Notes under the pieces: model-generated | Told to the model about the DNA's origin: nothing | Database searches by the model: none | The model's input: only the letters and a program-made list of their open reading frames with translations | Shown here: positions 34,277-42,633 of the stretch, one piece after another | How positions within the stretch are numbered: the first letter of the stretch is position 1 | How the letters are laid out: each line of letters opens with the position of its first letter | Source of the DNA: Bacteroidia bacterium | GTDB lineage: Bacteria > Bacteroidota > Bacteroidia > Cytophagales > JAAEPT01 | Reading direction: 5' to 3' | Assembly (NCBI GenBank): GCA_030431525.1 | Contig: JAUIJC010000019.1 | Location: 32,313 to 96,312, forward strand | DNA: 64,000 nt | Translations under genes and position numbers: made by a program

Positions 34277-35425
34277 TCAAAACCTCACATCATACATCTT
34301 CCTCAAGCGTGGACCATTCATGCTGTCCCCCATTTTTTTGGTGACCCAATTTCGGATGGCGACTGAAACCCTTCCTTCCCACTGGGCAATCTTCCCAAGG
34401 TTCTCTGAACGCTTAACCATTTGCATAACCCGAGTAAGCCGCTTTGCCTCATAGCGATCCAATGCCTCCTCCACGGACGGAGAATCGGTTAAACATTTCG
34501 CAATCACCACCGCATCTTCGATAGCGATGCCTCCGCCTTGCCCCAAATTAGGCGTCATGGCATGAGCAGCATCACCAATCAATGCCACACGTCCAAACAC
34601 CAAGGTTTTTGGTGGCTTTACCTCCTCAATATCTCCCCAAATAATGTCATGAGGTTCTCCAATATGACTAATTACACGCTGGACTTCTGGCGGGAAATCA
34701 TCAAATGATTGCTGGAAATCATTCCGATGATAATTCATCATCACCTCATCATCAGGATCCGAATTTTCCATCGCAAACCAATAGACGCGTTTGCCCGAAA
34801 GTGGAATGATACCGAATCTTTTGCCTCTACCCCACACTTCCATCCCCACATGATCCATTTGATCACCCAAATCCAACTGGACAACTCCGCGCCAACAGGT
34901 ATACCCTGAATAGCGGATATGGCTTTCGGGAACAAACTGTTTTCGAACAGAAGAATTCATCCCATCTGCACCTATTAGGACATCTCCTTCAACTTGGGTT
35001 CCATCCTTAAAATGAACTTCTACTTTTTCACCTTTTTGCTCGGCTTTCACAAAGGTCTTTCCCATCTCTACAGCTCCCTCCGGCAACATTTTCATGAGCA
35101 ATGCATGCAAATCCGCACGATGAAAGGACCACATGGTTTCCCCGACTTCGTCTTTTAGTGTCTTGGAGGAAATAGCAGACAACACCTCACCATCCTGCGA
35201 GACTACGCCCAGCTGATGTAACTGGTGCCCCACCATCTGAACGGCATTCTTAATACCCAGCTCTTCCAGCGCCCGAATCGCATTGGGGTGTAAAATGATG
35301 CCCGCTCCCAAGTCTTGAACGGCTTCGAAACGCTCATACACTTTTACACGAAAACCTTGTTCCTTTAGGGCTATTGCCGTGCAAAGGCCTCCAATCCCAG
35401 CACCAATAATGATGACTTGCTTCAT
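34277..35425 (-). CDS. FAD-dependent monooxygenase (UbiH/PHBH/kynurenine hydroxylase type)
   Basis: A 382-residue flavoprotein hydroxylase. The Rossmann FAD motif is at the N-terminus (IIGAGIGGLCTAIAL), followed by the second-site DG motif (LIGADGMNSSVRKQF, ~150-165) and the GD motif (VALIGDAAHAMTPNLGQGGG, ~275-295), the set that defines class A flavin monooxygenases using NAD(P)H and O2. Typical substrates are aromatic acids, salicylate or quinones; none can be named here. It is preceded by a short gap (83 bp) from an NAD(P)-binding reductase gene on the same strand. No N-terminal export signal. Confidence 0.9.
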   Translation of the reverse strand: MKQVIIIGAGIGGLCTAIALKEQGFRVKVYERFEAVQDLGAGIILHPNAIRALEELGIKNAVQMVGHQLHQLGVVSQDGEVLSAISSKTLKDEVGETMWSFHRADLHALLMKMLPEGAVEMGKTFVKAEQKGEKVEVHFKDGTQVEGDVLIGADGMNSSVRKQFVPESHIRYSGYTCWRGVVQLDLGDQMDHVGMEVWGRGKRFGIIPLSGKRVYWFAMENSDPDDEVMMNYHRNDFQQSFDDFPPEVQRVISHIGEPHDIIWGDIEEVKPPKTLVFGRVALIGDAAHAMTPNLGQGGGIAIEDAVVIAKCLTDSPSVEEALDRYEAKRLTRVMQMVKRSENLGKIAQWEGRVSVAIRNWVTKKMGDSMNGPRLRKMYDVRF

Positions 35426-35508
35426 AAAAACACCTACAAATAAAAGAAGGACATGGAGCCGTAAAGCATACGGCCCTATGTCCTTCTACGGAAAAAAGAA
35501 GCGAAGCG

Positions 35509-36177
35509 CTATTTGCCTAAGGCACGAATTTCATCGACCTCCAAAATTCGCCTTGGTGATTGAGTAGTTTGGTTTGCAGACTCCACCATGGCCTTTGCCA
35601 CCTTACGGGCATGAATCCCACGATATTTCTTCAATGGACCAATCATCAATGGAGTCAACAATCTGGCAAGAATCTTCCCAATAAGCTCCCCAAATCGGAA
35701 CTCATCCCTTGGCCCCAACAATAAGGATGGACGTAAAATGATGACATGATTAAGCTTACAGGCACTCAAGTCGCGCTCTACCTCTCCTTTGGTTTTCATA
35801 TAAAAAAAGCGGCTGTTAGCATTCGCGCCTTGGGAAGACACCATCACGAAATTCTCCCAACCCAAATGCTCTCCCAGCTTTCCTAATCGCATGGGAATCT
35901 CATAATCGACCTGACGAAAAGCCTGTTCCGAACCCGCTTTTTTGATGGTTGTTCCGAGACAACAAAAGAGATCATCACCCTTCATCTCATCTGTGAATTC
36001 CTCCAAGCGGAAAAAATTGGTCAATACCTCCTGTAATTTCGGATGATTCAAGTTGAGCGTTCGGCGTACAAACACCTTGACCACATCATAGCGGTCATCA
36101 TCCAACAAGGCGTGCAAGGTATAATGCCCCACCAAACCAGTTGCCCCAAAGAGCAAAGCCGTTCTCTTTTTTATCAC
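35509..36177 (-). CDS. NAD(P)-binding atypical SDR (HTATIP2/TIP30-like)
   Basis: A 222-residue Rossmann protein starting MIKKRTALLFGATGLVGHYT, the GxxGxxG NAD(P)H site. The body (FVRRTLNLNHPKLQEVLTNF, CCLGTTIKKAGSEQAFRQVD, VMVSSQGANANSRFFYMKTK) matches the family of HTATIP2-like and YwnB-type reductases, in which the SDR Ser and Tyr-x-x-x-Lys become SSQGA and YMKTK, as seen here. Substrate unknown. It is 3 bp from the hydrolase gene, so they are cotranscribed. Confidence 0.85.
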   Translation of the reverse strand: MIKKRTALLFGATGLVGHYTLHALLDDDRYDVVKVFVRRTLNLNHPKLQEVLTNFFRLEEFTDEMKGDDLFCCLGTTIKKAGSEQAFRQVDYEIPMRLGKLGEHLGWENFVMVSSQGANANSRFFYMKTKGEVERDLSACKLNHVIILRPSLLLGPRDEFRFGELIGKILARLLTPLMIGPLKKYRGIHARKVAKAMVESANQTTQSPRRILEVDEIRALGK

Positions 36178-36180
36178 GGA

Positions 36181-37065
36181 TTAAGGTATTGAAGTATGTT
36201 GGTCAGTCGTGGTCAATTTATTCAAAAAGCCATTCATGACTTCCATGTATTCCTGTTCAAAACGTCGGAGGAAATCCTCATGCTTTCCACCCTGAAACAG
36301 GTGAAGCTCTTTTTGAGGGGATGCAAGTGCACCGAATACAGCTTTTGTCTCTGCCGTTTTTAACTGAAACTCACTATCGCCAGCCAAATGCAAGACAGGC
36401 ACATGACAATACGGTGCAAAGTCAATGGGGTTCAGTTCACTCACGGGCTTCCCTATTTTTTGGGATACGAAAAAATGGACGGGAAGGTAGGCCGATTCTG
36501 GCAAAGGAATTTTTTGAACCCGATTGTAAAAAGCGTGATCCAATCGGTCATAGGGAGATTCCAATACGATAAAGGCATAATTCGCAAATTGCGGAAGGCT
36601 GTATAATATTGTGGCGGCACCCAAGGAGCTACCATGGACGGCTACTTTTGAGACACCTTTTTCCTTTAAAAATTCAAGGCACGCCAACAGGTCTTTCCGC
36701 TCCTGCCATCCAAAAGTAATTGGGGCTTGCTCGCTTAAGCCCGTCCCTCGCAAATCAGGCAACAACACGGAATATCCTCTCTGCTGATAAAAGGCCGCTC
36801 GTTTATAATTTGATGTTCGATTCGCCTTGACACCCGCCAAAAGAACCACGGCTGTTTCCGATTTCCCCTTCATCCAAGAAGCGTGAATTTCAATGCCATC
36901 CTCTGATTTCAAGACAACTTCCTCGCCTTGGATGGACATGTTTTGAACAGTAGCACTCGAAGTCAAATAGCTCGCTGAGAAATACCCAACAGCCATCCAG
37001 CCCAATAAGAGCGTTATGAGGAATAGCGATAAACGAACCTTCAACTTCCTCGTTATAAACGGCAT
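36181..37065 (-). CDS. Membrane-anchored alpha/beta hydrolase
   Basis: 294 residues from the ATG at 37065 (MPFITRKLKVRLSLFLITLL), preferred over the ATG at 37095 because AAAGAGG precedes it and it avoids overlap with recO. One N-terminal transmembrane anchor. The hydrolase fold shows VVLLAGVKANR (oxyanion region), the nucleophile elbow VHGSSLGAATIL (Gly-x-Ser-x-Gly, about residue 145), an acidic residue in HLAGDSEFQLK and a late His in GGKHEDFLRRF, forming a full triad. It resembles YqkD/FrsA-type serine hydrolases of unknown substrate, often esterases or peptidases. Downstream of recO by 13 bp on the same strand. Confidence 0.88.
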   Translation of the reverse strand: MPFITRKLKVRLSLFLITLLLGWMAVGYFSASYLTSSATVQNMSIQGEEVVLKSEDGIEIHASWMKGKSETAVVLLAGVKANRTSNYKRAAFYQQRGYSVLLPDLRGTGLSEQAPITFGWQERKDLLACLEFLKEKGVSKVAVHGSSLGAATILYSLPQFANYAFIVLESPYDRLDHAFYNRVQKIPLPESAYLPVHFFVSQKIGKPVSELNPIDFAPYCHVPVLHLAGDSEFQLKTAETKAVFGALASPQKELHLFQGGKHEDFLRRFEQEYMEVMNGFLNKLTTTDQHTSIP

Positions 37066-37078
37066 GAAACCTCTTTTT

Positions 37079-37771
37079 TTAATGAAAAACTTCACGAAGC
37101 ACTTCCAACGAACGGAAGGTACCCAAGCTCTGCAATTGGCTCTGAAAATACTTGAGCATCAAGGTCAAAAAGGTCTGACGCAGGGAGGCATCCATGGGAA
37201 AGGCCTCTCCAAGTTCCTTTTCCACCAGAGCGTCAAATAATGCCTTATCATTGGGGGACAATGGTGGAGGGAGAATTTGAGCGTTCTTCAATTCACTCAA
37301 CAACTCCTCAATGCCTTGGGGCTGAATACCCAATTGCGTGGCCAACTGATAAAGAAAGCTCACATGAAAATGCCCAAGTCCTTTGGTGCAGTTATCTAAG
37401 GAATAAATGGCTTGAGAAAGAAACTCAAATAAATCCGAGTTGGCACCACCCTCACGGGTGAGTTTGGCCAAGAGTTCCGTCAGGAACATCGCCAAGGAAC
37501 TCTTCTTAATATCAAATGGGATTTCCGAAAAGACATAGCGGTTTTTTGCCTCGGAAACACGATGGATATCTCTACCCTCCTTGTAGTAAAACACCACATC
37601 CAACAGGCTCAGTGGCTGAAAAAGAGAGGGACTGAAACGTGGCTTTTTTGTGCGCACTGAATTGACCAGCAAAGACAACTGGCCCAACTCCTCGGTTACT
37701 ACACGAACAATAAGAGATGTTTCTCGGTACTTGACCGCATTAAGGACAATCGCTGGAGACTTGACCGTCAT
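37079..37771 (-). CDS. recO: DNA repair protein RecO
   Basis: 230 residues from the ATG at 37771 (MTVKSPAIVLNAVKYRETSL); the longer frame would overlap porZ. The N-terminal OB fold (AIVLNAVKYRETSLIVRVVT, then GQLSLLVNSVR) and the downstream helical domain (LAMFLTELLAKLTREGG) match RecO, which loads RecA onto SSB-coated gaps with RecR. The zinc-binding cysteines found in many RecO proteins are absent, as is common in Bacteroidota. It follows porZ by 1 bp, a frequent order in this phylum. Confidence 0.93.
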   Translation of the reverse strand: MTVKSPAIVLNAVKYRETSLIVRVVTEELGQLSLLVNSVRTKKPRFSPSLFQPLSLLDVVFYYKEGRDIHRVSEAKNRYVFSEIPFDIKKSSLAMFLTELLAKLTREGGANSDLFEFLSQAIYSLDNCTKGLGHFHVSFLYQLATQLGIQPQGIEELLSELKNAQILPPPLSPNDKALFDALVEKELGEAFPMDASLRQTFLTLMLKYFQSQLQSLGTFRSLEVLREVFH

Positions 37772-37772
37772 A

Positions 37773-40037
37773 TTAATCCACAACAGTCACCTTGCCCACC
37801 AAGCCTTCCACTCCGTCAGGAGTAACGGCATAAATCAGGTAAACCCCGCCTTTTACTTTTCTTCCGTTGATGTCCTGCACATTCCAAGAAATCATGCCTC
37901 CCTCAGCATCTGTCTCGTACACCAGTTTTCCTGAAATATCCGTGATTTTAACCACGGCATTTTCTGGTAGACCAGTAACACCAACTTGACCATCAAAATT
38001 TGGACGAACAGGGTTAGGAAACACCTTGACATTCTCTTCTGTTGGAGCCGTAGTCACCTCAGTGGCATTTCCCCAATAGGAAAGAATCCCTTGTTCTGTG
38101 GCCAAAAAGATTTCCCCTGTTTCCTCGTTAATGCCAATTTTCGTCACCTTATCTGTCGGCAGCGGACTGTTTGCCGCATTGAAATGAAGCAATTGCTCGG
38201 TCACATCCTCATTGAACAACCAGATGCCCGAAGAGGTCGCAAACCATTTTCTGTTGCCTCCATCAATGGCAATGTCATACACAATCTCATCCTTCAGCAA
38301 GGCAAAACCTTCATAGATGGGCTTGGTAGGTGATTGGTTATCAAATATCTGAGCTGGGTTGTAATACACCGCTACTCCAGCTCCTGTGGCAAACCAAACT
38401 GCACCATCCTTGTCGATGGCCACATCATAGACCTTGCTGTTTGGCAATTGGCTAAGCAAATATTTCTCTTCTCCAGCCCTATCGTTAAAGGCATATACCC
38501 CACTGGTTGCATTTGACCCACCAATGCGAAGCCATTTGGTATCGTACTGGTCGATTTCTACCTGAACTAAGAATTGAGTCCTGCTATCAGAAAAACCGAA
38601 GGATTCCCACGAACCATCAGGAAGCATTTTATACAGGGAATTTTTGCCATTGGTATTATGGCCTGTTCCCCACATATTTCCATAGCGATCCATCGTCAAA
38701 TCTGTGACGCGGACATGACGCCAAGTATCACTACCTGCATTAGCCAGAACAGAACCTGCAGTAGTATCATTGATCACTTCAATATTCCCTTGGCTATCCA
38801 GCCCTCTTATTCCACTACCATAACTGGCGAAGTAATATTTCCCACGTGAAGGATTATAAACGACATCCACAAGATCCCCAGCTTCAAACTTATTTACATG
38901 ATTAGGATAATTCTTCCATTCAAAATTGGAATAGGTGTAGTATCCATTACTGCTGTAAAAAGGCACATAACCTATGTCATGTCCTCCGGCAAGGGTAAAA
39001 AGCGTTCCATCATGGAAATAAAAAGAATGTGATCGAGTAGACAAAGGTCCATTTGGTTTTAACCAGTTTCCACCTCCATAATTCGTTCCCAAACCCGCCC
39101 AAGGGTGAGCTGACCAATAATAACCTTGGTCATCAAAAACTAGAGCTTGTGGCCTCAATCCACCAATTTTTGTAAACTCAACCTTATTCGTTCCTGAAAT
39201 CTTCAAATAACCGTCAGCGTAAAGTCCAGCAACAATATAATTGCCCCCACCCCAAAGAGATGTAATCGTTAATGCTTCGTAAGCAGTCTCTTTTGGCAGC
39301 AAAGTCCAATGAGCCCCATCTTTATAAAAGATGTTTGTGTCACTTGCCACATAAACAGTGTCATTATTGGAAGCAACAAAATTCATTTCCTGATTCTGAA
39401 ATTCAGCAGCAGGATAACGCTCCCAGTTATTGAAGTCCATCAAGTTATACTGAGCATCGCGGGATGCGCCCAACACGCCTTCATCCGAAACCAAGAAAAG
39501 GCTGTCTGAAATCGTTGTCGTAGACAACACTTTTAGCTGCTCCCCATCCTGACCAATATTTTGATAACTCTCCTTTACCTCCTGCTTCTCCATGTCCAAT
39601 ACCACCAAACCAAAATCGCAAGAGAGGTAGGCGTATTTGCCTGAAAAATGAACGTGATTAATTTTTTTAGAGCCAATAATAAACTTCCGGTAGATGTCAG
39701 AAATATTGATGATGGTATTGTCTTGAATCAAATCAAGATTCCCACTTGAATAAGCAATTACCAAGGTTTTTGACACCTTGTCATAGCCCAATGCACTAAT
39801 GGAGAAGTCATTGAGCCCCTCAATTTTTGACAGTTTATTTAGGCTATTATCCTCCTTGTCATAATAAAAGAGGCCGCTTGCCGAAGCTGCATAAACCCTA
39901 TTTCCTGCCACTGCCACATGCTTCACATTATCATAAGGCACATGAACCTGCCAATCGCCCACACCATAGGAGGCGTCTTGGGAGAACCCCAAGAATGGCA
40001 TCAAAAAAACGAGAAAGGCTGAAAATCGAAACAACAT
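37773..40037 (-). CDS. porZ: Type IX secretion system protein PorZ (two beta-propellers plus sorting domain)
   Basis: A 754-residue exported protein. Signal peptide at 1-19 (ends MPFLGFSQ). The N-terminal propeller begins with the PorZ-type GVGDWQVHVPYDNVKHVAVA and continues with repeats such as NRVYAASASGLFYYDKEDNS and YDKVSKTLVIAYSSGNLDLI; a second propeller covers ~330-670 (KDGAVWFATGAGVAVYYNPA). The last ~75 residues (VKVFPNPVRPNFDGQVGVTG, GGVYLIYAVT) are a T9SS sorting domain. In Porphyromonas PorZ is part of the attachment complex that transfers cargo to anionic lipopolysaccharide at the surface. It is cotranscribed with recO. Confidence 0.88.
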   Translation of the reverse strand: MLFRFSAFLVFLMPFLGFSQDASYGVGDWQVHVPYDNVKHVAVAGNRVYAASASGLFYYDKEDNSLNKLSKIEGLNDFSISALGYDKVSKTLVIAYSSGNLDLIQDNTIINISDIYRKFIIGSKKINHVHFSGKYAYLSCDFGLVVLDMEKQEVKESYQNIGQDGEQLKVLSTTTISDSLFLVSDEGVLGASRDAQYNLMDFNNWERYPAAEFQNQEMNFVASNNDTVYVASDTNIFYKDGAHWTLLPKETAYEALTITSLWGGGNYIVAGLYADGYLKISGTNKVEFTKIGGLRPQALVFDDQGYYWSAHPWAGLGTNYGGGNWLKPNGPLSTRSHSFYFHDGTLFTLAGGHDIGYVPFYSSNGYYTYSNFEWKNYPNHVNKFEAGDLVDVVYNPSRGKYYFASYGSGIRGLDSQGNIEVINDTTAGSVLANAGSDTWRHVRVTDLTMDRYGNMWGTGHNTNGKNSLYKMLPDGSWESFGFSDSRTQFLVQVEIDQYDTKWLRIGGSNATSGVYAFNDRAGEEKYLLSQLPNSKVYDVAIDKDGAVWFATGAGVAVYYNPAQIFDNQSPTKPIYEGFALLKDEIVYDIAIDGGNRKWFATSSGIWLFNEDVTEQLLHFNAANSPLPTDKVTKIGINEETGEIFLATEQGILSYWGNATEVTTAPTEENVKVFPNPVRPNFDGQVGVTGLPENAVVKITDISGKLVYETDAEGGMISWNVQDINGRKVKGGVYLIYAVTPDGVEGLVGKVTVVD

Positions 40038-40095
40038 AAGTATTCACTCAAAACGTTCACAGGCCTGCAACGGGCGACTGGGCTTTTTATTGCCC

Positions 40096-40125
40096 CAAAG
40101 ATGCAACAACCAAAATCTTCCAAAA
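40096..40125 (-). promoter_or_regulatory. Possible porZ-recO promoter
   Basis: On the minus strand a TTTTGG element (40125-40120) is followed 16 nt later by CATCTTTG (40103-40096), close to the Bacteroidota -33/-7 pair. The spacing is a little short for the consensus, so this is a weak call. Confidence 0.35.
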
Positions 40126-40128
40126 GTT

Positions 40129-41118
40129 TTAGGAAACCAACATGAAATCAATCCCCTCCACATAACCCCGAGTTATGAGAAACTTTTGAATCTCTTCCCT
40201 TGCCCCTCGATTGGCCACATAGGAAAGAATAAACAGCTTTCCGGGCTTGGGAATCTCCTCAAAATGAAGGTAGTCTAACTGCCCTTCCTTCTTTGGAGTC
40301 AAATCAATATATCCCTGAATGGAGATGCCGTAATCCAACAATAAATCAGACCTTCTGCGGGAAACTCGGCCGGCACCCCACACCCAAACATGGTCATGGC
40401 CATTTTGCCTAAGCCATTTCGCCAAATATTCCGTTTTTATGGCATAGAAGGCAGAAACCGCATAGCGGTCATCAGTCCGTGTAAGGCGGTCATCCGAATC
40501 CTTCCATTCTAACACATAATCATCTACCTTGGCTAAGTTCACCCCCTTATCAAGATAGCGCAGCCAAAGCTCATAGTCCTCAGGGAAATCACCATCCTCA
40601 TAAGAGCCTTGCTCCTCCATTACCTCACGGCGGCAAAGAATACTGGGATTTATAATCGGCGTCTCGACAAAGCGTTTTAGCGCAATGTCATTGGTGGAAT
40701 GCACTTCATTCACCCAATCAACAAAATGCGAAATGCCACGCCCATCAGGCTGTCCATCCACATGCTTGATTCGCCCCGACACCAACCCCACCTCTGGATT
40801 TTCCTCAAGGTAACTTACCTGCTTTTCCAAACGATGAGGCAAAGCCACATCATCAGCATCCATTCGGGCAATGTACTGGCCCTTGGCTTCCTGCCAACCT
40901 CGGTTATGGGCATAAACCACCCCCTGTTTTTCCTCAAACAAGACCTTGATTCGAGCATCCTTTTCCGCCCATCTTTTGGCTAATTCTCCACTCTTGTCCG
41001 TCGAAGCATTATTCACCAACAACAACTCAAAATTGTCGTAGGTCTGGGACAAAATGCTTTTTACAGCGCTGTCCAAGGTCTGCTCCGCATTAAAGAAGGG
41101 AATAATTACCGAAACCAT
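40129..41118 (-). CDS. Family 2 glycosyltransferase with an extra C-terminal domain
   Basis: 329 residues from the ATG at 41118 (MVSVIIPFFNAEQTLDSAVK), the usual GT2 start; the longer frame begins inside a terminator hairpin. The GT-A fold shows LLVNNASTDKS and the nucleotide/metal motif ARMDADDVALPHRLE (DAD as the DxD-type motif), and later PEDYELWLRYLD with the catalytic-base region. After ~residue 235 a ~95-residue domain follows (VWVWGAGRVSRRRSDLLLDY, then KLFILSYVANRGAREEI) that looks like a small nucleotide-binding fold of the kind found in PglD/NeuD-like sugar enzymes. It transfers a sugar to an unknown acceptor. Confidence 0.85.
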   Translation of the reverse strand: MVSVIIPFFNAEQTLDSAVKSILSQTYDNFELLLVNNASTDKSGELAKRWAEKDARIKVLFEEKQGVVYAHNRGWQEAKGQYIARMDADDVALPHRLEKQVSYLEENPEVGLVSGRIKHVDGQPDGRGISHFVDWVNEVHSTNDIALKRFVETPIINPSILCRREVMEEQGSYEDGDFPEDYELWLRYLDKGVNLAKVDDYVLEWKDSDDRLTRTDDRYAVSAFYAIKTEYLAKWLRQNGHDHVWVWGAGRVSRRRSDLLLDYGISIQGYIDLTPKKEGQLDYLHFEEIPKPGKLFILSYVANRGAREEIQKFLITRGYVEGIDFMLVS

Positions 41119-41136
41119 AGGCAGACAAAAGTACAT

Positions 41137-41168
41137 CAAAAAAGCGTCTGGAACTGCTTCCAGACGCT
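41137..41168 (-). terminator. Rho-independent terminator of the lytic transglycosylase gene
   Basis: Minus-strand stem AGCGTCTGGAA/TTCCAGACGCT (11 bp, loop GCAG), followed by a T-run (41142-41138). It ends the tatA-gatA-transglycosylase unit. Confidence 0.9.
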
Positions 41169-41234
41169 CTTTCATCTATTTGGAAAAATGGGAAAACCCA
41201 TTCTTTTCTTCCTAATTCTTATTTCTATTCTCTA

Positions 41235-42614
41235 TTAACCCAACTTCAAACGCTGACCTGCTTTGAGGCCGTTGCTACGCAATCCATTGATGCGCTTCAA
41301 CTGGTCCACGCTCATGCCGTATTTCCGGCTAATGCTCCACAAGCTATCCCCTGGCTGAACAATATACACTTGGCCTCTCGCTGGTGTAGTTGACTTACGC
41401 GGAGATGCCTTGAAGTAGCTCGCATCCTTGTAAATGGCCAATCGCTGACCCACATAAATGCGGTTTCCGCTAATGCCATTCCAACGGCGCAAATCACTTA
41501 CACGCACATGGTAGCGTTGAGCAATAGAACCCAACACATCACCACTCTTCACCTTGTAGACCAGCTTTTGCTTGCCAGCCGTACTGGATTTTGACGCCAC
41601 TTGTTGGTTCAACTCTTCCTTGCCTCGCACTTTTACCGAATCCAAGATGGCCAGCTCCTTATCCTTCAGCGTAGGCATTTTATGACAAGGCAAACGCAAC
41701 TCGTAATTCTTAAGGTGAGCTGGTACCACATCCCTCTTGATTTCAGGGTTTAGCGCCAAAATCTCCTCCTTACACAGATTAAGCTCGCGGGCAAGGACAT
41801 CCAAGTTCACATATTGGTTCACCACATACGTATCGTGGCTTTGCAAACTTGGTGCATTCTCAATAAACAAGTTATGCTCATCGGTATGGCGCATCACATA
41901 ATTGACAGCCATAAACTGAGGCACATAACCTCGGGTCTCCCTCGGAAGGTAGTTATAAATCTCCCAGAAAGTCTTCTTATATCCTGAGCGGCGAATAGCA
42001 CGACGAACGTTCCCTGGCCCACAGTTATAAGCTGCTAGGGCAAGCTCCCAATCGTTAAACATGCCATGCAATGTCTTGAGATACCTTGCAGCCGCAACCG
42101 TCGCCTTATACGGATCCATACGCTCATCCACGTACCAATCGTAGTCGAGCTTATACATTTTACCGGTAGCAGGCATGAACTGCCATAAACCAAGGGCACC
42201 CACTCGCGAACGAGCCTTTGGGTTTAGCGCTGACTCTACAATGGTGAGGTATTTCAAGTCATCCGGAACGCCCTCCTGACGGAGAATTTCCTCAATCATC
42301 GGGAAATACATCTCGGAACGCGTCATGATCTTCCGAGTGTAATCACGATGATTAATGGTGAAATAGTCGATGAACTTCCGAATCTTGTTATTATAACTGA
42401 TTGGAATTTCAGACTGAATTTGGCTGACACGAAGCCTGATAATGCTATCTGGCTCGTCTGGCGCAAAGTCAAAATTGGAATGGTGCACTTTTAGGGAATC
42501 AGCCTTTCCACCGTTGCCAGCGGCCATTGCACCGCCCCCAACTGACAAGCCAATTGCCAATAACACCGAACGCATAGAACTGCGAGAAATATTCCGAATA
42601 GACTTTTTCACCAT
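41235..42614 (-). CDS. mltD: Membrane-bound lytic murein transglycosylase D-like, with two LysM domains
   Basis: 459 residues from the ATG at 42614 (MVKKSIRNISRSSMRSVLLA); this avoids overlap with gatA and gives a signal peptide ending GGGAMAA. The SLT domain (~80-230) has KYLTIVESALNPKA, whose Glu is the catalytic acid, then GALGLWQFMPATG and the AAYNCGPGNVRRA motif. Two LysM peptidoglycan-binding domains follow at the C-terminus: YKVKSGDVLGSIAQRYHVRV and YIVQPGDSLWSISRKYGMSV. The enzyme cuts the glycan backbone of peptidoglycan. Cotranscribed with gatA and probably tatA. Confidence 0.93.
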   Translation of the reverse strand: MVKKSIRNISRSSMRSVLLAIGLSVGGGAMAAGNGGKADSLKVHHSNFDFAPDEPDSIIRLRVSQIQSEIPISYNNKIRKFIDYFTINHRDYTRKIMTRSEMYFPMIEEILRQEGVPDDLKYLTIVESALNPKARSRVGALGLWQFMPATGKMYKLDYDWYVDERMDPYKATVAAARYLKTLHGMFNDWELALAAYNCGPGNVRRAIRRSGYKKTFWEIYNYLPRETRGYVPQFMAVNYVMRHTDEHNLFIENAPSLQSHDTYVVNQYVNLDVLARELNLCKEEILALNPEIKRDVVPAHLKNYELRLPCHKMPTLKDKELAILDSVKVRGKEELNQQVASKSSTAGKQKLVYKVKSGDVLGSIAQRYHVRVSDLRRWNGISGNRIYVGQRLAIYKDASYFKASPRKSTTPARGQVYIVQPGDSLWSISRKYGMSVDQLKRINGLRSNGLKAGQRLKLG

Positions 42615-42633
42615 AACGCCAACCTTCTGTATA

